Source of the DNA: Poriferisodalis sp965214215
Lineage (GTDB): Bacteria > Actinomycetota > Acidimicrobiia > Acidimicrobiales > Poriferisodalaceae
Reading direction: 5' to 3'
NCBI RefSeq assembly: GCF_965214215.1
Contig: NZ_CBDCBD010000002.1
Location: 462,739 to 526,738 of the forward strand
Length of the DNA stretch: 64,000 nucleotides
Shown: piece after piece, positions 1 to 9,093 of the stretch
How positions within the stretch are numbered: position 1 is the first letter of the stretch
How the letters are laid out: every line of letters begins with the position of its first letter
Translations under genes and position numbers: made by a program
Notes under the pieces: generated by a model
What the model saw: only the letters and a program-made list of their open reading frames with translations
Databases searched by the model: none
What the model was told of the DNA's origin: nothing

Positions 1-2
1 CC

Positions 3-1238
3 CCCGCTCACCGTCGGGCGCGACCCGACGATGGCGATGTCGAGCCGCCTGAACCGGTGACCGTGGGGCTTCCCGACAGAGCTGCGGATTCCAGCCGCCG
101 GGCCTTCCTGCTCAGCGTGGGCGGCGCCGGCGTGGCGGCCGTGGGGCTCGTTGCGCTGGGTCGAGGGGTGCGCGGCCCCTCTGCGGCAGAGACTGCCCGA
201 GCCGGAATCGACCTGAGTTCGGCCAGACCTCCCGCCACCACCGCCGCCACCGGTGCTGCGACTGCGGCCGAACCGACGGCAACAACCGCGGCCGGGCCCT
301 CGGTGGCCACCCGGGTTGCTGCACTGGACACACTCGACGAGGTCAGCGGCATCTCGAGCTACGTGACACCCAACAACGATTTTTATCGGATCGACACGGC
401 GCTGACGGTGCCACAGGTCGACCCGGCAAATTGGAAGCTCAGCTTCACCGGCATGGTCGACAATCCCTATGAGCTGACCTTCGACGAGATCCTGGCGATG
501 GACCTCCAAGAGCACGTCGTCACGCTGTCGTGCGTGTCCAATCGGGTCGGCGGCAACCTCGTCGGCAATGCCATCTGGACCGGCGTACCGCTGGTGGACC
601 TGCTGGAACGAGCCGGTGTGCAGGCAGGTGCCGACCAGTTCGTGGGCCGCTCGGTCGATGACTGGACTGCCGGCTTTCCCACCCCGCTGCTGTACGACGG
701 CCGCAACGCGCTGCTGGCCGTTGGCATGAACGGCGAGCCGTTGCCGACTCGGCACGGCTTTCCCGCACGCTTGATCGTGGCAGGGCTCTACGGCTACGTG
801 TCGGCAGTGAAGTGGATCGAAGAGATCAACCTCACCACATGGGATGCCTTCGACGGCTACTGGGTGCCGCGGGGATGGTCCAAGCGCGGCCCGATGAAGA
901 CGCAGAGTCGCATCGATGTGCCCGGCAGCGGCGACCGCCCCGTCGCCGGCACGCAAACGGCCATTGCCGGCATCGCCTGGGCGCCGACGCGGGGCATCAG
1001 CGCCGTCGAAGTGCGCGTCGACGACGGACCGTGGCAGCAATGCGATCTGGGCGATTCGTTGGGCGACGAGAGCTGGGTGCAGTGGCACCTGCCCTGGACG
1101 CCCACATCAGGGACGCACTCCCTGCAGGTGCGAGCCATCGACGGCACCGGCATGACCCAACCCGAAGGACCCAAGGACGTCCGCCCCGACGGTGCCGAAG
1201 GCTGGCATCGGGTCGCCGTGCGGGTGGACCCCGCCTGA
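3..1238 (+). CDS. Sulfite-oxidase-family molybdopterin oxidoreductase, 5' truncated by window edge
   Basis: The reading frame is open to the left edge, so the start lies upstream; the GTG at 57 is in frame but is probably internal. Counting from that GTG, residues 13-40 hold an RRAFLL stretch and a hydrophobic helix, then a low-complexity Ala/Thr linker to about residue 90, then the oxidoreductase fold. The molybdenum-ligand cysteine is in TLSCVSN (Cys159), followed by VGMNGEPLP and HGFPARL, which are typical of the Moco-binding domain. The C-terminal third is the Ig-like dimerisation domain. Actinobacterial relatives carry an N-terminal multi-helix membrane part upstream of such a helix, which fits the truncation. 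The enzyme probably acts on the outer face of the membrane. The substrate cannot be read from the sequence. Confidence 0.88.
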   Translation, partial: PAHRRARPDDGDVEPPEPVTVGLPDRAADSSRRAFLLSVGGAGVAAVGLVALGRGVRGPSAAETARAGIDLSSARPPATTAATGAATAAEPTATTAAGPSVATRVAALDTLDEVSGISSYVTPNNDFYRIDTALTVPQVDPANWKLSFTGMVDNPYELTFDEILAMDLQEHVVTLSCVSNRVGGNLVGNAIWTGVPLVDLLERAGVQAGADQFVGRSVDDWTAGFPTPLLYDGRNALLAVGMNGEPLPTRHGFPARLIVAGLYGYVSAVKWIEEINLTTWDAFDGYWVPRGWSKRGPMKTQSRIDVPGSGDRPVAGTQTAIAGIAWAPTRGISAVEVRVDDGPWQQCDLGDSLGDESWVQWHLPWTPTSGTHSLQVRAIDGTGMTQPEGPKDVRPDGAEGWHRVAVRVDPA

Positions 1239-1268
1239 GCAGCACTGGCGTCCTCTTAGGATGCAGCC

Positions 1269-1910
1269 ATGGCTCTCCATTGGTCCGCCACCGGCATCGA
1301 AGTCCACAAGCACGTCGTGCGCCCGCTCGAGGGCGATCTGCCCAGCGGCTTCCCCGACGACTTCGACAACAACGTCTTCACGATCCGCTGCACTGAGACC
1401 GGCGAAGCGATGCTCATCGACGCCGCGAACGAGCACGAACGCCTGCTGGAGGTGTGCCGCACGCTCGGCGTGACCAAGGTCGTCGAGACACACGGCCATT
1501 GGGACCACATCCAGGCCGTGCCGGCGATACGCGATGCAGGCATCGAGGTGGGCATCACTTCGGAGGACTCGTCGATGATGCCCAGCTACGACATCATCCT
1601 CGAAGACGACTCGGTCATCGAAGTGGGCCGGTTGCGGATCCGCACCATTCACAACCCCGGCCACACCGCGGGCTCGATGAGCTTCCATGTTGAAGGCACG
1701 CCGCTGCTGTTCACCGGCGACACGCTCTTCCCTGGTGGGCCTGGCGCGACCGGCTTCGGCGGCGACTTCGACCAGATCATCCGCAGCATCGAAGACCGGA
1801 TGTTCTCGGCGTTCGGTGGGGACACGATGGTGCTGCCCGGCCACGGCCTCGACACCACGATCGGTGCTGAGTCTCCGCAACTGCAGGAGTGGATCGACCG
1901 CGGCTGGTAA
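1269..1910 (+). CDS. MBL-fold metallo-hydrolase, glyoxalase-II-like
   Basis: A 213-residue metallo-beta-lactamase-fold hydrolase. The two-metal site is complete: HGHWDH (His75, His77, Asp79, His80), His132 in NPGHTAG, Asp151 in FTGDTLF and His192 in LPGHG. Length and motif order fit the compact glyoxalase-II-like group that hydrolyses thioesters or related small molecules. It starts 30 bases after the molybdoenzyme on the same strand, so the two may be co-transcribed. The true substrate is unknown. Confidence 0.88.
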   Translation: MALHWSATGIEVHKHVVRPLEGDLPSGFPDDFDNNVFTIRCTETGEAMLIDAANEHERLLEVCRTLGVTKVVETHGHWDHIQAVPAIRDAGIEVGITSEDSSMMPSYDIILEDDSVIEVGRLRIRTIHNPGHTAGSMSFHVEGTPLLFTGDTLFPGGPGATGFGGDFDQIIRSIEDRMFSAFGGDTMVLPGHGLDTTIGAESPQLQEWIDRGW

Positions 1911-1967
1911 GCCCGGCCCTGCCTGGGCGCAATTCCCAGATCCTTCGCCCGGTGTTCGGCAGAAGGG

Positions 1968-2789
1968 TCAGCCGGTGGCTACCCGGTGGCCCAAAGATCT
2001 GAACGCGATGTAGAAGGTGACGATGGCGAGCCCCACGATGGCGGCGGCGCCCTTCAGGATCATGACGCCGTCCCAGCCGTCGAACAGAATCGATCGCATC
2101 GCCTCCATGAGGTAGGTGACCGGATTCCACCCCGCTGCTGCGCGAAGCCAGCCCGACATCAGTTCGCGAGGCAGGAACGACGGTGTCAGGAACGCGAACG
2201 GGAAGAAGATCAGGAACGACGAGTTGACTGCAGCCGGGTTGCCGGTGCGAAGCGCGACCGTGTAAGGAATGCCGCTGTACGCCACGCTCCAGGCGATCGC
2301 AAGCAGCAGGAACACCAGCAAGCCCAGCACGCCGGTCTCGAACCACACGCCGAAGGCGAGTCCCATCACCACCACGAACAGAGCCAGCCCGAGCGCCATG
2401 ACAATGTCGGCCACCATCAGCCCGAAGAGCAGCGTGGACCGTCGGATCGGCGTCACGAGCATGCGGTCGAGGTAGCCAGACTGGATGTCGATCACGAGCA
2501 CGCTCGCCCTCGAGATGCCGGTGACAGCGAAGATGATCGCGACTGGAAGCTGGAAGGCTCGGTAGTCGAGAGCGACATTGCTTCCCGAGGGCGCCTGACC
2601 TTCCACGAACGACTCGAGGGCACCCGTATTCACCACAAAGAAGAAGATCGGAATGATCAGCGCCGGGATCATGTACTCGGGTTCGCGCACCACGCTGCGC
2701 ACGGCCCGCCGGGAGATCGTCGCTATGTCAGTGAAGAATCCGACGCCGTGGGTGAGGCCGCCGCCCGGGCTTACCGCAGCGTCGGTCAT
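1968..2789 (-). CDS. ABC-2 type exporter permease
   Basis: A 273-residue membrane protein with about six hydrophobic segments, the first near residues 40-57 after a cytoplasmic N-terminus, as in DrrB-like ABC-2 permeases. Its start overlaps the stop of the upstream ATPase gene by 4 bases (ATGA), so the two are translationally coupled and form one exporter. The last residues run into a short convergent gap facing the MBL-fold gene. Cargo is unknown; relatives export drugs, lipids or polyketides. Confidence 0.88.
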   Translation of the reverse strand: MTDAAVSPGGGLTHGVGFFTDIATISRRAVRSVVREPEYMIPALIIPIFFFVVNTGALESFVEGQAPSGSNVALDYRAFQLPVAIIFAVTGISRASVLVIDIQSGYLDRMLVTPIRRSTLLFGLMVADIVMALGLALFVVVMGLAFGVWFETGVLGLLVFLLLAIAWSVAYSGIPYTVALRTGNPAAVNSSFLIFFPFAFLTPSFLPRELMSGWLRAAAGWNPVTYLMEAMRSILFDGWDGVMILKGAAAIVGLAIVTFYIAFRSLGHRVATG

Positions 2790-3937
2790 GATCCGCCTCC
2801 AGATGCAGCCTGGTGGCTGTCTTGTGCGTCCGTCCCGATCGCGCCAGCAGCGCCATCGACCGCAGCCTCTTCCGCTGCGCCTGTGCCCTCCGCCGCAGCC
2901 TCTTCCGCCGCGCCTGCGCCCTCCGCCGCAGCCTCTTCCGCTGCGCCTGCGTCCTCCGCCGCAGCCTCTTCGGCTGCGGCCATGCGATATCCCGTCGCCT
3001 GGAGGAATACGTCGTCCAGCGACGGCGTGCGGACGGTAAGGGCAGTCGGATGCACGTTCGCGCCGGCCAGAGCAACGGCGACAGCACCGACCAGTCCTGC
3101 TCCATCGGCTGCCGCGATGGTGATGCCAAGCCGGCCGGTGGTCACATCGTCTGCGCCCGGCACAGACTCTGCCACCTCGGCTGCCCGCGCGATGTCGCCT
3201 GGCTCAAGATCCACCACGATCACATCGGCCCCGACGGCACGCTTCAGCTCGGTGGGCGTGCCCTGTTGCACTATGCGGCCATCGGCCAGGATCGCCACGC
3301 GATCGGCGAGCGCATCGGCTTCTTCCAAGTACTGCGTGGTCAGGAACACGGTGACGCCCAGCTCGCTGTTGAGGCGACGCACCTCGTCCCAGACCTGGGT
3401 TCGACTCACCGGGTCAAGCCCGGTGGTGGGCTCGTCCAGGAAGATCACCTCAGGAGCGTGGATCAGCGACGCAGCGAGGTCGAGCCGCCGCTTCATCCCG
3501 CCGCTGTAGGTGGAGATGCGGGCATCGATGGCATCGCCGATGTCGGCCAGGTCGATGGCACGCTCGATAGAGGCAGCCCGGTCTACAGGGCGAAGGCCGT
3601 ACAGCCGGGCCTGCAAGTCGAGGATCTCGCGGCCGGTCTGCTTCTCATCGAGCGCTGCCTCCTGCATGGCCACGCCGATGCGGATGCGCACCTCGCCGGG
3701 ATTCTTCGCGACGTCGTAGCCGGCGACCCTGGCCTCGCCGGCGGTCGGGCTCAGCAGCGTGCACAGCATCCGCACCGTGGTGCTCTTGCCAGCGCCATTC
3801 GGCCCGAGGAACCCGAAGATCTCGCCTTCGCGGACCAGCAAGTCCACACCGTCGACCGCACGCTTGGCACCGAAGTCGCGCACCAGTCCATGGGCTTCGA
3901 TGGCCCTTACAGACCCGCTTGACGCCGCCTCAGACAC
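2786..3937 (-). CDS. ABC transporter ATPase, DrrA-like, with repetitive C-terminal tail
   Basis: A 383-residue ATPase with Walker A GPNGAGKST (about 45-53), signature YSGGMKRR (about 144-151) and Walker B VIFLDEPTTGLD (about 164-175). This fits the daunorubicin-resistance (DrrA) type of exporter ATPase, paired with the overlapping permease. The start is a GTG at 3937. The unusual part is the C-terminus: after the normal DrrA C-domain, roughly the last 60 residues are an Ala/Glu/Gly-rich tail built from an 11-residue repeat (GAAEEAAAEG-like) encoded by a 33-bp tandem DNA repeat. The tail is probably disordered and its role is unknown. Confidence 0.9.
   Translation of the reverse strand: MSEAASSGSVRAIEAHGLVRDFGAKRAVDGVDLLVREGEIFGFLGPNGAGKSTTVRMLCTLLSPTAGEARVAGYDVAKNPGEVRIRIGVAMQEAALDEKQTGREILDLQARLYGLRPVDRAASIERAIDLADIGDAIDARISTYSGGMKRRLDLAASLIHAPEVIFLDEPTTGLDPVSRTQVWDEVRRLNSELGVTVFLTTQYLEEADALADRVAILADGRIVQQGTPTELKRAVGADVIVVDLEPGDIARAAEVAESVPGADDVTTGRLGITIAAADGAGLVGAVAVALAGANVHPTALTVRTPSLDDVFLQATGYRMAAAEEAAAEDAGAAEEAAAEGAGAAEEAAAEGTGAAEEAAVDGAAGAIGTDAQDSHQAASGGGS
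2862..2981 (-). repeat. 33-bp tandem repeat, about 3.6 copies, inside the ABC ATPase gene
   Basis: Copies begin at 2862, 2895, 2928 and 2961 (partial) and differ at only a few positions. Because 33 is a multiple of three, copy-number change would keep the frame and only lengthen or shorten the acidic Ala/Glu/Gly tail of the exporter ATPase. Confidence 0.9.
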
Positions 3938-3997
3938 GGGCGGCAGGCTACCGACCCGCCTGTCGAGCCAACGGCTGAATTCAGGGGCTCAGAACGG

Positions 3998-5437
3998 TCA
4001 CGGCAAGGTGGGCAGCACGTCGACGTGGCGGGTTGCCGCTTCCCAGGCGTGGGCCAGCTCGAGCACTGAGCGGTCGGCGCGGTGACGGCCAATGAGCTGC
4101 AGGCCGACCGGCAGGCCGTCGGGGGTGAAGCCGGCCGGTACCGAGATCGCAGGGTGGGTGGTGACTGTGATGTCGCTGCATGAGCGCATCCAGTCGATGT
4201 AGGTCTCGAATTCGACACCCTCGATCTCGGTGGGGTACTCGACCTCGACATCGAACGGCGGCACCTGCGTCGTCGGGCACGCCATGTAGTCGAATCCGCC
4301 GTCGGGCGACATGAAATCGTCGACGGCTGCGAACAGCTGGGTGTGGCGGCGGCAAGCGTCGGCGTAGTCGGCAATCGACATCGACAGGCCCTTTTCAATA
4401 TTCCAGACCAGCGTCTCCTTCATCTGGTCACCGTGTTCGGACAGCAGCGATCCGAATCCGACAGCGAACACCCAGGCCCGGCGTGCCTGGAAAACCTGCG
4501 GGGCATCGGACAGATCGGGCCACGCTTCGACTACCTCGCAGCCGAGACCGGAGAGGACGTCGGGCACGTTCGCGGTGGCGGCGCGCACGGCAGGGTCGAC
4601 CGGCAGCCCGCCCGCATCGGGCGACCACGCAACCCGTACGCCCCGCAAGTCGCGCTCCAGCGAACCCGCGAAGACCTCCGACGATTCCTGGTTCGACACC
4701 GGCGAGCGGTCATCTGGGCCGGCGAGTGCCTGCAGGAAGAACGCCACGTCGGCCACGGTGCGCGCCATAGGGCCTTCGACCGCCAGCGGGAACCAGGCGT
4801 CCATCGAGCTGGTTGACGGCACCCGTCCGGGCGACGGGCGGAAGCCGACGATGTTGCAGAACGCCGCAGGGTTGCGCAGGGAACCGCCCAGGTCTGAGCC
4901 GTCGCACAGCGGCAGCATCCGGGCGGCCAGCGCCACTGCCGCTCCCCCGCTGGAACCGCCGCACGTCTTGGCGACGTTGTAGGGATTGCGGGTGATGCCG
5001 AACACCGGGTTGAACGTGTGCGAGCCCGCACCGAACTCGGGCGTATTGGTCTTGCCCACCATCACCGCACCGGCTTCGCGCTGACGCTCCACCACCAGTG
5101 CGTCAATGTCGGGAACGAAATCGGCGAACAGCGGCGAGCCCATCGTGGTGCGGACGCCCGCTGTCAACGCCAAGTCCTTGTGGGCCACCGGCAGCCCGTG
5201 CAGCAGTCCCAGCGACTCACCGCGGGCGTGTGCCTCGTCAGCTGCCGCCGCACGCTCGGCCGCCAGTTCTGGCGTGAACGTGACGATGGCGTTAAGCGCG
5301 GGATTGACCTGCTCGATCCGTTCGAGGTGTGCCGCCAGCAGTTCCCGTGCAGCAATCTCGCCCGTTGCGAGCATGGCGGCCATCTCGATCGCCGTCAGCC
5401 CGCAGACGCCCAGCCCATTGTTCGACCCTGAGTCCAT
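3998..5437 (-). CDS. Amidase-signature family amidase
   Basis: A 479-residue amidase with the Ser-cisSer-Lys triad visible: Lys87 in VAHKDLA, the cis-Ser in CGGSSGG (about 162) and the nucleophile in LGGSLRNPA (about Ser186). Length is normal for the family, which includes the GatA-like and aryl/aliphatic amidases; the absence of gatB/gatC neighbours argues against the tRNA amidotransferase subunit. It hydrolyses an unidentified amide in the cytoplasm. It lies 60 bases upstream of the ABC exporter on the same strand. An aldoxime dehydratase near 62 kb could supply nitriles, but there is no direct link. Confidence 0.88.
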   Translation of the reverse strand: MDSGSNNGLGVCGLTAIEMAAMLATGEIAARELLAAHLERIEQVNPALNAIVTFTPELAAERAAAADEAHARGESLGLLHGLPVAHKDLALTAGVRTTMGSPLFADFVPDIDALVVERQREAGAVMVGKTNTPEFGAGSHTFNPVFGITRNPYNVAKTCGGSSGGAAVALAARMLPLCDGSDLGGSLRNPAAFCNIVGFRPSPGRVPSTSSMDAWFPLAVEGPMARTVADVAFFLQALAGPDDRSPVSNQESSEVFAGSLERDLRGVRVAWSPDAGGLPVDPAVRAATANVPDVLSGLGCEVVEAWPDLSDAPQVFQARRAWVFAVGFGSLLSEHGDQMKETLVWNIEKGLSMSIADYADACRRHTQLFAAVDDFMSPDGGFDYMACPTTQVPPFDVEVEYPTEIEGVEFETYIDWMRSCSDITVTTHPAISVPAGFTPDGLPVGLQLIGRHRADRSVLELAHAWEAATRHVDVLPTLP

Positions 5438-5502
5438 CGAGCCATTCGACCACAGGCACCCCTACCGAAACCGGGATTCGTGCGACTTGCCTCCGGCCAA
5501 GA

Positions 5503-5575
5503 GTCGTGTTCGGCTCCTGTTCGCTGCGCTCACGGGGCCACTCGGGCCACGGCTTCGCCTACGGCTCAGCCTCTA
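5503..5575. repeat. Dispersed intergenic repeat, copy A
   Basis: Contains the core TTCGCTGCGCTCACGGG followed by a GCC/CTCGGGCC inverted segment and GGCTTCGCCT. Similar stretches occur at 34994-35046 and 57364-57419, always between genes or at a gene end. This copy fills most of the 149-base gap between the divergently transcribed amidase and M20 peptidase genes, so it may also hold promoter elements. Confidence 0.7.
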
Positions 5576-5586
5576 GGTTGCAACCC

Positions 5587-6960
5587 ATGAGCCAGTCATT
5601 CACTGCGGGGACCAGCGACGAGAACGGTCGCACCGGCCAGACCGTCGAGCTGCTGCAGACCCTGATCCGCAATGAATGCGTCAACTACGGCACAGCGGAG
5701 TCGGGCGGCGAAGTGCGCAACTCTGACACCATCCAGGCCTATCTCGAAGGGGCTGGCCTGGATCTTGAGGTGTTCGACGCCGCACCGGGCCGGCGGTCGC
5801 TCGTCACCCGCATCGAGGGCAGCGATCCGAATGCGCCCACGCTGTGCCTGATGGGCCACACCGACGTGGTGCCGGTTAACGCCGACGGCTGGAGCCGCGA
5901 TCCTTTCGGCGGGGAGCTCATCGACGGCGAGGTGTGGGGCCGCGGCGCGGTGGACATGCTGAACCTCACATCGTCAATGGCAGTGGCGTTCCGGCACATG
6001 GCCGAGACCGGCTACCGGCCCAAGGGCGATCTCATCTACTTCGCCTGCGCCGACGAAGAGGCAGGCTCGGCCTACGGCGCTCGCTGGATGGCCGAGAACC
6101 ACTGGGACGCGATCGGTGCCGACTACGTGCTGACCGAGAACGGCGGCCTGCATTCAGGCTCGCCGGACGCCCCGTTCATCGGCATGAATGTGGGCGAGAA
6201 AGGCGTGGCGTGGCGGCGCTTACGGGTACGCGGCGTGCCCGGGCATGGGTCACGTCCATTCCGGCAGGAGAATGCGCTGGTGAAGGCGGCAGCGGTGGTG
6301 CACCGCATCTCGAACTACCGGCCGCCGCCGAGGTTCCACGAGCTGTGGCGCGAGCAGGTCGACACCCTCGGCGTCGACGATGAGACCCGGGCGATCATGC
6401 TCGATGAGAACCTCGTCGAGGACTGGCTGGACGCCCACCCCAGCGCCTCGGTAGCGGCGCACCTTTACTCGTGCACTCACACCTCGTTCTCGCCGAACGT
6501 CATCGGCGCGCCCACGACGATGAAGACGAACGTCATCCCCGATCACGTCGATATCGAAGTGGACGTGCGCACGCTGCCCGGTGAGGGCGCCGCCGAAGTG
6601 CAAGCGCATCTCGACGAAGCGCTTGGCGACCTGGCGGACGATGTCGAGATCGAGATCATCATGAACGACCCAGCGTCGGTGAGCCGGGTCGAGACGCCAC
6701 TGTGGGACGCGCTGCAAGTTGCCGTCGGTCGGCGCTTCCCGTCGGCGCGACTCACGCCGCAGCTCATCATCGGGTTCACCGACTCTCGGGTGTACCGCGA
6801 CATGGGTGCCGTCGCGTACGGCGCCGGCCTGTTCAGCCCCGAGCTCGACGGCGGCGACTACGGCGCCCGCTTCCACGGCAACGACGAACGCATCGACATC
6901 GAATCGCTGGCGCTGACCACCCAGCTATGGCTCGACGTGGTCAATAGCCTCTGGGACTGA
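5587..6960 (+). CDS. M20 family metallopeptidase (dipeptidase/deacylase type)
   Basis: I place the start at ATG 5587 (MSQSF). The frame stays open upstream, but that part translates into Arg/Ser-rich non-protein-like sequence through repeat A. The 457-residue product shows the M20 metal and catalytic residues: MGHTDVVPV (His91, Asp93), GRGAVDM (Asp123) and ACADEEAGS (Glu157, Glu158), then a dimerisation domain with HGSRP. It probably cleaves a small peptide or N-acyl amino acid in the cytoplasm. The exact substrate (for example acyl-amino acid, carnosine-like or succinyl-diaminopimelate) cannot be assigned. Confidence 0.87.
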   Translation: MSQSFTAGTSDENGRTGQTVELLQTLIRNECVNYGTAESGGEVRNSDTIQAYLEGAGLDLEVFDAAPGRRSLVTRIEGSDPNAPTLCLMGHTDVVPVNADGWSRDPFGGELIDGEVWGRGAVDMLNLTSSMAVAFRHMAETGYRPKGDLIYFACADEEAGSAYGARWMAENHWDAIGADYVLTENGGLHSGSPDAPFIGMNVGEKGVAWRRLRVRGVPGHGSRPFRQENALVKAAAVVHRISNYRPPPRFHELWREQVDTLGVDDETRAIMLDENLVEDWLDAHPSASVAAHLYSCTHTSFSPNVIGAPTTMKTNVIPDHVDIEVDVRTLPGEGAAEVQAHLDEALGDLADDVEIEIIMNDPASVSRVETPLWDALQVAVGRRFPSARLTPQLIIGFTDSRVYRDMGAVAYGAGLFSPELDGGDYGARFHGNDERIDIESLALTTQLWLDVVNSLWD

Positions 6961-7035
6961 GCAACCGCCAATCGGCCGGACGCGATCCGAGCCGCACTTG
7001 TTGGGGCATTTGGGGCCAGCCATACACTGCGCTTG

Positions 7036-7818
7036 ATGGCATTGGACCGCACAGCGTCGGGCACACCCCTCTTCGAGATCGACGACTTGGGCGTCCAGGC
7101 AGTCGACGGTCCGCAGATCCTGCGCGGCGTGGATCTCGTGGTCAACGCGGGCGAATGCCACGCCATCATGGGACCCAACGGGTCGGGCAAGTCGACGCTG
7201 GCCACCACGATCCTCGGATCTCCCGAGTTCAAGGTAACCGGCGGGGAGATCCGCTACCGGGGCGACGACATCTCCGAGTGGGACCCCGACGCCCGATCGA
7301 ACGCCGGCCTGTTCCTCGCGTTCCAGTACCCACAGCACATCCCCGGTGTGTCGGTGCGCAATTTCCTGCGCCAGGCAGTCTCGGCACGGCGCGGCGAGGA
7401 CGTGTCCGCCATCGAGATCTACGTCGCCATGGGCGAGTGGATGTCACGGCTCGGCATGGACGAGTCGTTCATGGACCGCTACCTCAACGAGGGCTTCAGC
7501 GGCGGCGAGCGCAAGCGGAACGAGATCCTGCAGCTCGCGCTGCTTGAACCCGACGTGGCCGTTCTGGACGAGACCGATTCAGGCCTCGACATCGATGCGC
7601 TGCGGGTGGTGGCGACCGGGTTGCAGCAGGTCCGCGCCGAGCGGCCGCACATGGGCGTCGTACTCATCACCCACTACGAACGCCTGCTCAGCGAGATCGA
7701 GCCCGACCACGTCCACGTGCTGGTCGACGGGCAGATCGTGGCGTCGGGCGGACCAGAGCTCGCGGCCGAGCTGGAGCGCGACGGCTACGAGCCGTTTGAG
7801 CGCAAGGCCGCAGCGTGA
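7036..7818 (+). CDS. sufC: SufC, Fe-S cluster assembly ATPase (copy 1)
   Basis: A 260-residue ATPase of the SUF system. Walker A GPNGSGKST is at 46-54, the signature is FSGGERKRNE, and Walker B is followed by DETDSGLDIDAL, the diagnostic SufC form. I prefer ATG 7036; a TTG directly before it (7033) is also possible. SufC powers the SufBCD scaffold. It is the first gene of sufC-sufS-sufU and overlaps sufS by 4 bases. A second SufC lies at 11904-12794 with sufB and sufD, so this copy is physically separated from its usual SufB/SufD partners. Confidence 0.93.
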   Translation: MALDRTASGTPLFEIDDLGVQAVDGPQILRGVDLVVNAGECHAIMGPNGSGKSTLATTILGSPEFKVTGGEIRYRGDDISEWDPDARSNAGLFLAFQYPQHIPGVSVRNFLRQAVSARRGEDVSAIEIYVAMGEWMSRLGMDESFMDRYLNEGFSGGERKRNEILQLALLEPDVAVLDETDSGLDIDALRVVATGLQQVRAERPHMGVVLITHYERLLSEIEPDHVHVLVDGQIVASGGPELAAELERDGYEPFERKAAA

Positions 7819-9062
7819 ACGGCGGGGTAGGCGGGGACATCGACGGGGCAGTCAAGGCCCAGTTCCCGCTGCTTGAGCGCAGAGTCCACGGCAACCCGAT
7901 CGTCTACCTCGACTCGGCAGCTTCGTCGCAGAAACCGGCCGCTGTTCTCGATGCGATGGACGACTACTACCGGACCGTCAACGCCAACGTCCATCGCGGC
8001 GCGTATGAGATCGCCGCAGCTGCGACCGAGCTGATGGAACGCGCCCGGGTCGATGTCGCACGCTTCATCTCCGCCCCTAGCGCCGATGAGATCATCTTCA
8101 CCAAGAACGCCACTGAGGCGATGAACCTGGTGGCCCGCTCGTGGGGTGGCGCCAACCTGGGCCCCACGGACGCAATCGTGCTCACCGAGATGGAGCACCA
8201 CGCCAACATCGTGCCTTGGCACATCCTGGCGGCCGAGCGGGGCTTCGAGATCCGCTGGATCCCCATCACCGCTGACGGCTGCTTGGACCTCACCGATCTG
8301 GACCGCCTGCTGGATGGGGCGAAGCTGCTGTCGGTCACCGCCATGAGCAACGTGTTGGGCACGCTCAACCCGATCGGGCGCCTCGCTGCCGCCGCCCATG
8401 ACGCCGGCGCGCTGATCAGCGTCGACGCCAGCCAGTACGTGCCGCACTTGCCCACCGATGTGGGCGCGCTGGGCGCCGATTTCATGGTGTTCACCGGCCA
8501 CAAAATGTGCGGTCCGACCGGCGTCGGCGTGCTGTGGGCCCGCTCAGAATTGCTCGATGCCATGCCGCCGTTCCTCGGCGGCGGCGAGATGATCCTCGAC
8601 GTCACCAAGGAAGGCTTCCGGCCCAACATCGTGCCGCACAAGTTCGAGGCGGGCACCCCGCCCATCGCGGAAATTGTGGGCCTCGGCGCCGCGGTGCGGT
8701 ACCTGGAAGGGCTCGGCATGGACGCCGTGCGAGCGCACGAGGTCAGCCTCACCGGCTACGCCCTCCGGACGCTGACCGACCGTCACGGCGACGACATCAC
8801 CGTGCACGGCCCCTCAGAGCCCGCCCAACGCGGCGGCGTGCTCTCGTTCGTCTACCGCGACGTGCACCCCCACGACATCTCCCAAGTGCTCGACCAGAGC
8901 GGCGTGTGCGTGCGTGCGGGTCACCACTGCGCCAAGCCACTCATGCGATGCCTCGGCGTCGCTGCCACGACACGGGCCTCGCTGTACGTGTACAACGACA
9001 CTTCAGACGTAGATTCGCTGGCTGAGGCGCTCGACGAAGTCGGCGCACTGTTCGGCCGCTAG
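7815..9062 (+). CDS. sufS: SufS, group II cysteine desulfurase
   Basis: A 415-residue PLP enzyme that takes sulfur from cysteine as an enzyme-bound persulfide for Fe-S assembly. The PLP lysine is in FTGHKMCGPTG (Lys230) and the persulfide cysteine in AGHHCAKP (Cys372). The start GTG at 7815 overlaps the sufC stop (GTGA). SufU follows 31 bases downstream, the usual sulfur acceptor pairing in Gram-positive SUF systems. Confidence 0.94.
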   Translation: MNGGVGGDIDGAVKAQFPLLERRVHGNPIVYLDSAASSQKPAAVLDAMDDYYRTVNANVHRGAYEIAAAATELMERARVDVARFISAPSADEIIFTKNATEAMNLVARSWGGANLGPTDAIVLTEMEHHANIVPWHILAAERGFEIRWIPITADGCLDLTDLDRLLDGAKLLSVTAMSNVLGTLNPIGRLAAAAHDAGALISVDASQYVPHLPTDVGALGADFMVFTGHKMCGPTGVGVLWARSELLDAMPPFLGGGEMILDVTKEGFRPNIVPHKFEAGTPPIAEIVGLGAAVRYLEGLGMDAVRAHEVSLTGYALRTLTDRHGDDITVHGPSEPAQRGGVLSFVYRDVHPHDISQVLDQSGVCVRAGHHCAKPLMRCLGVAATTRASLYVYNDTSDVDSLAEALDEVGALFGR

Positions 9063-9093
9063 AGGCAACAGGACCGAGACGAGACAAGATCCG

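Noticed and set aside
2862..2981. CRISPR-like array
   Set aside because: Repeats are directly adjacent with no spacers and encode protein.
1986..3509. A long plus-strand open frame opposite the ABC exporter genes
   Set aside because: Low-complexity His/Arg/Ser translation with no domain; the opposite strand holds clear ABC motifs.
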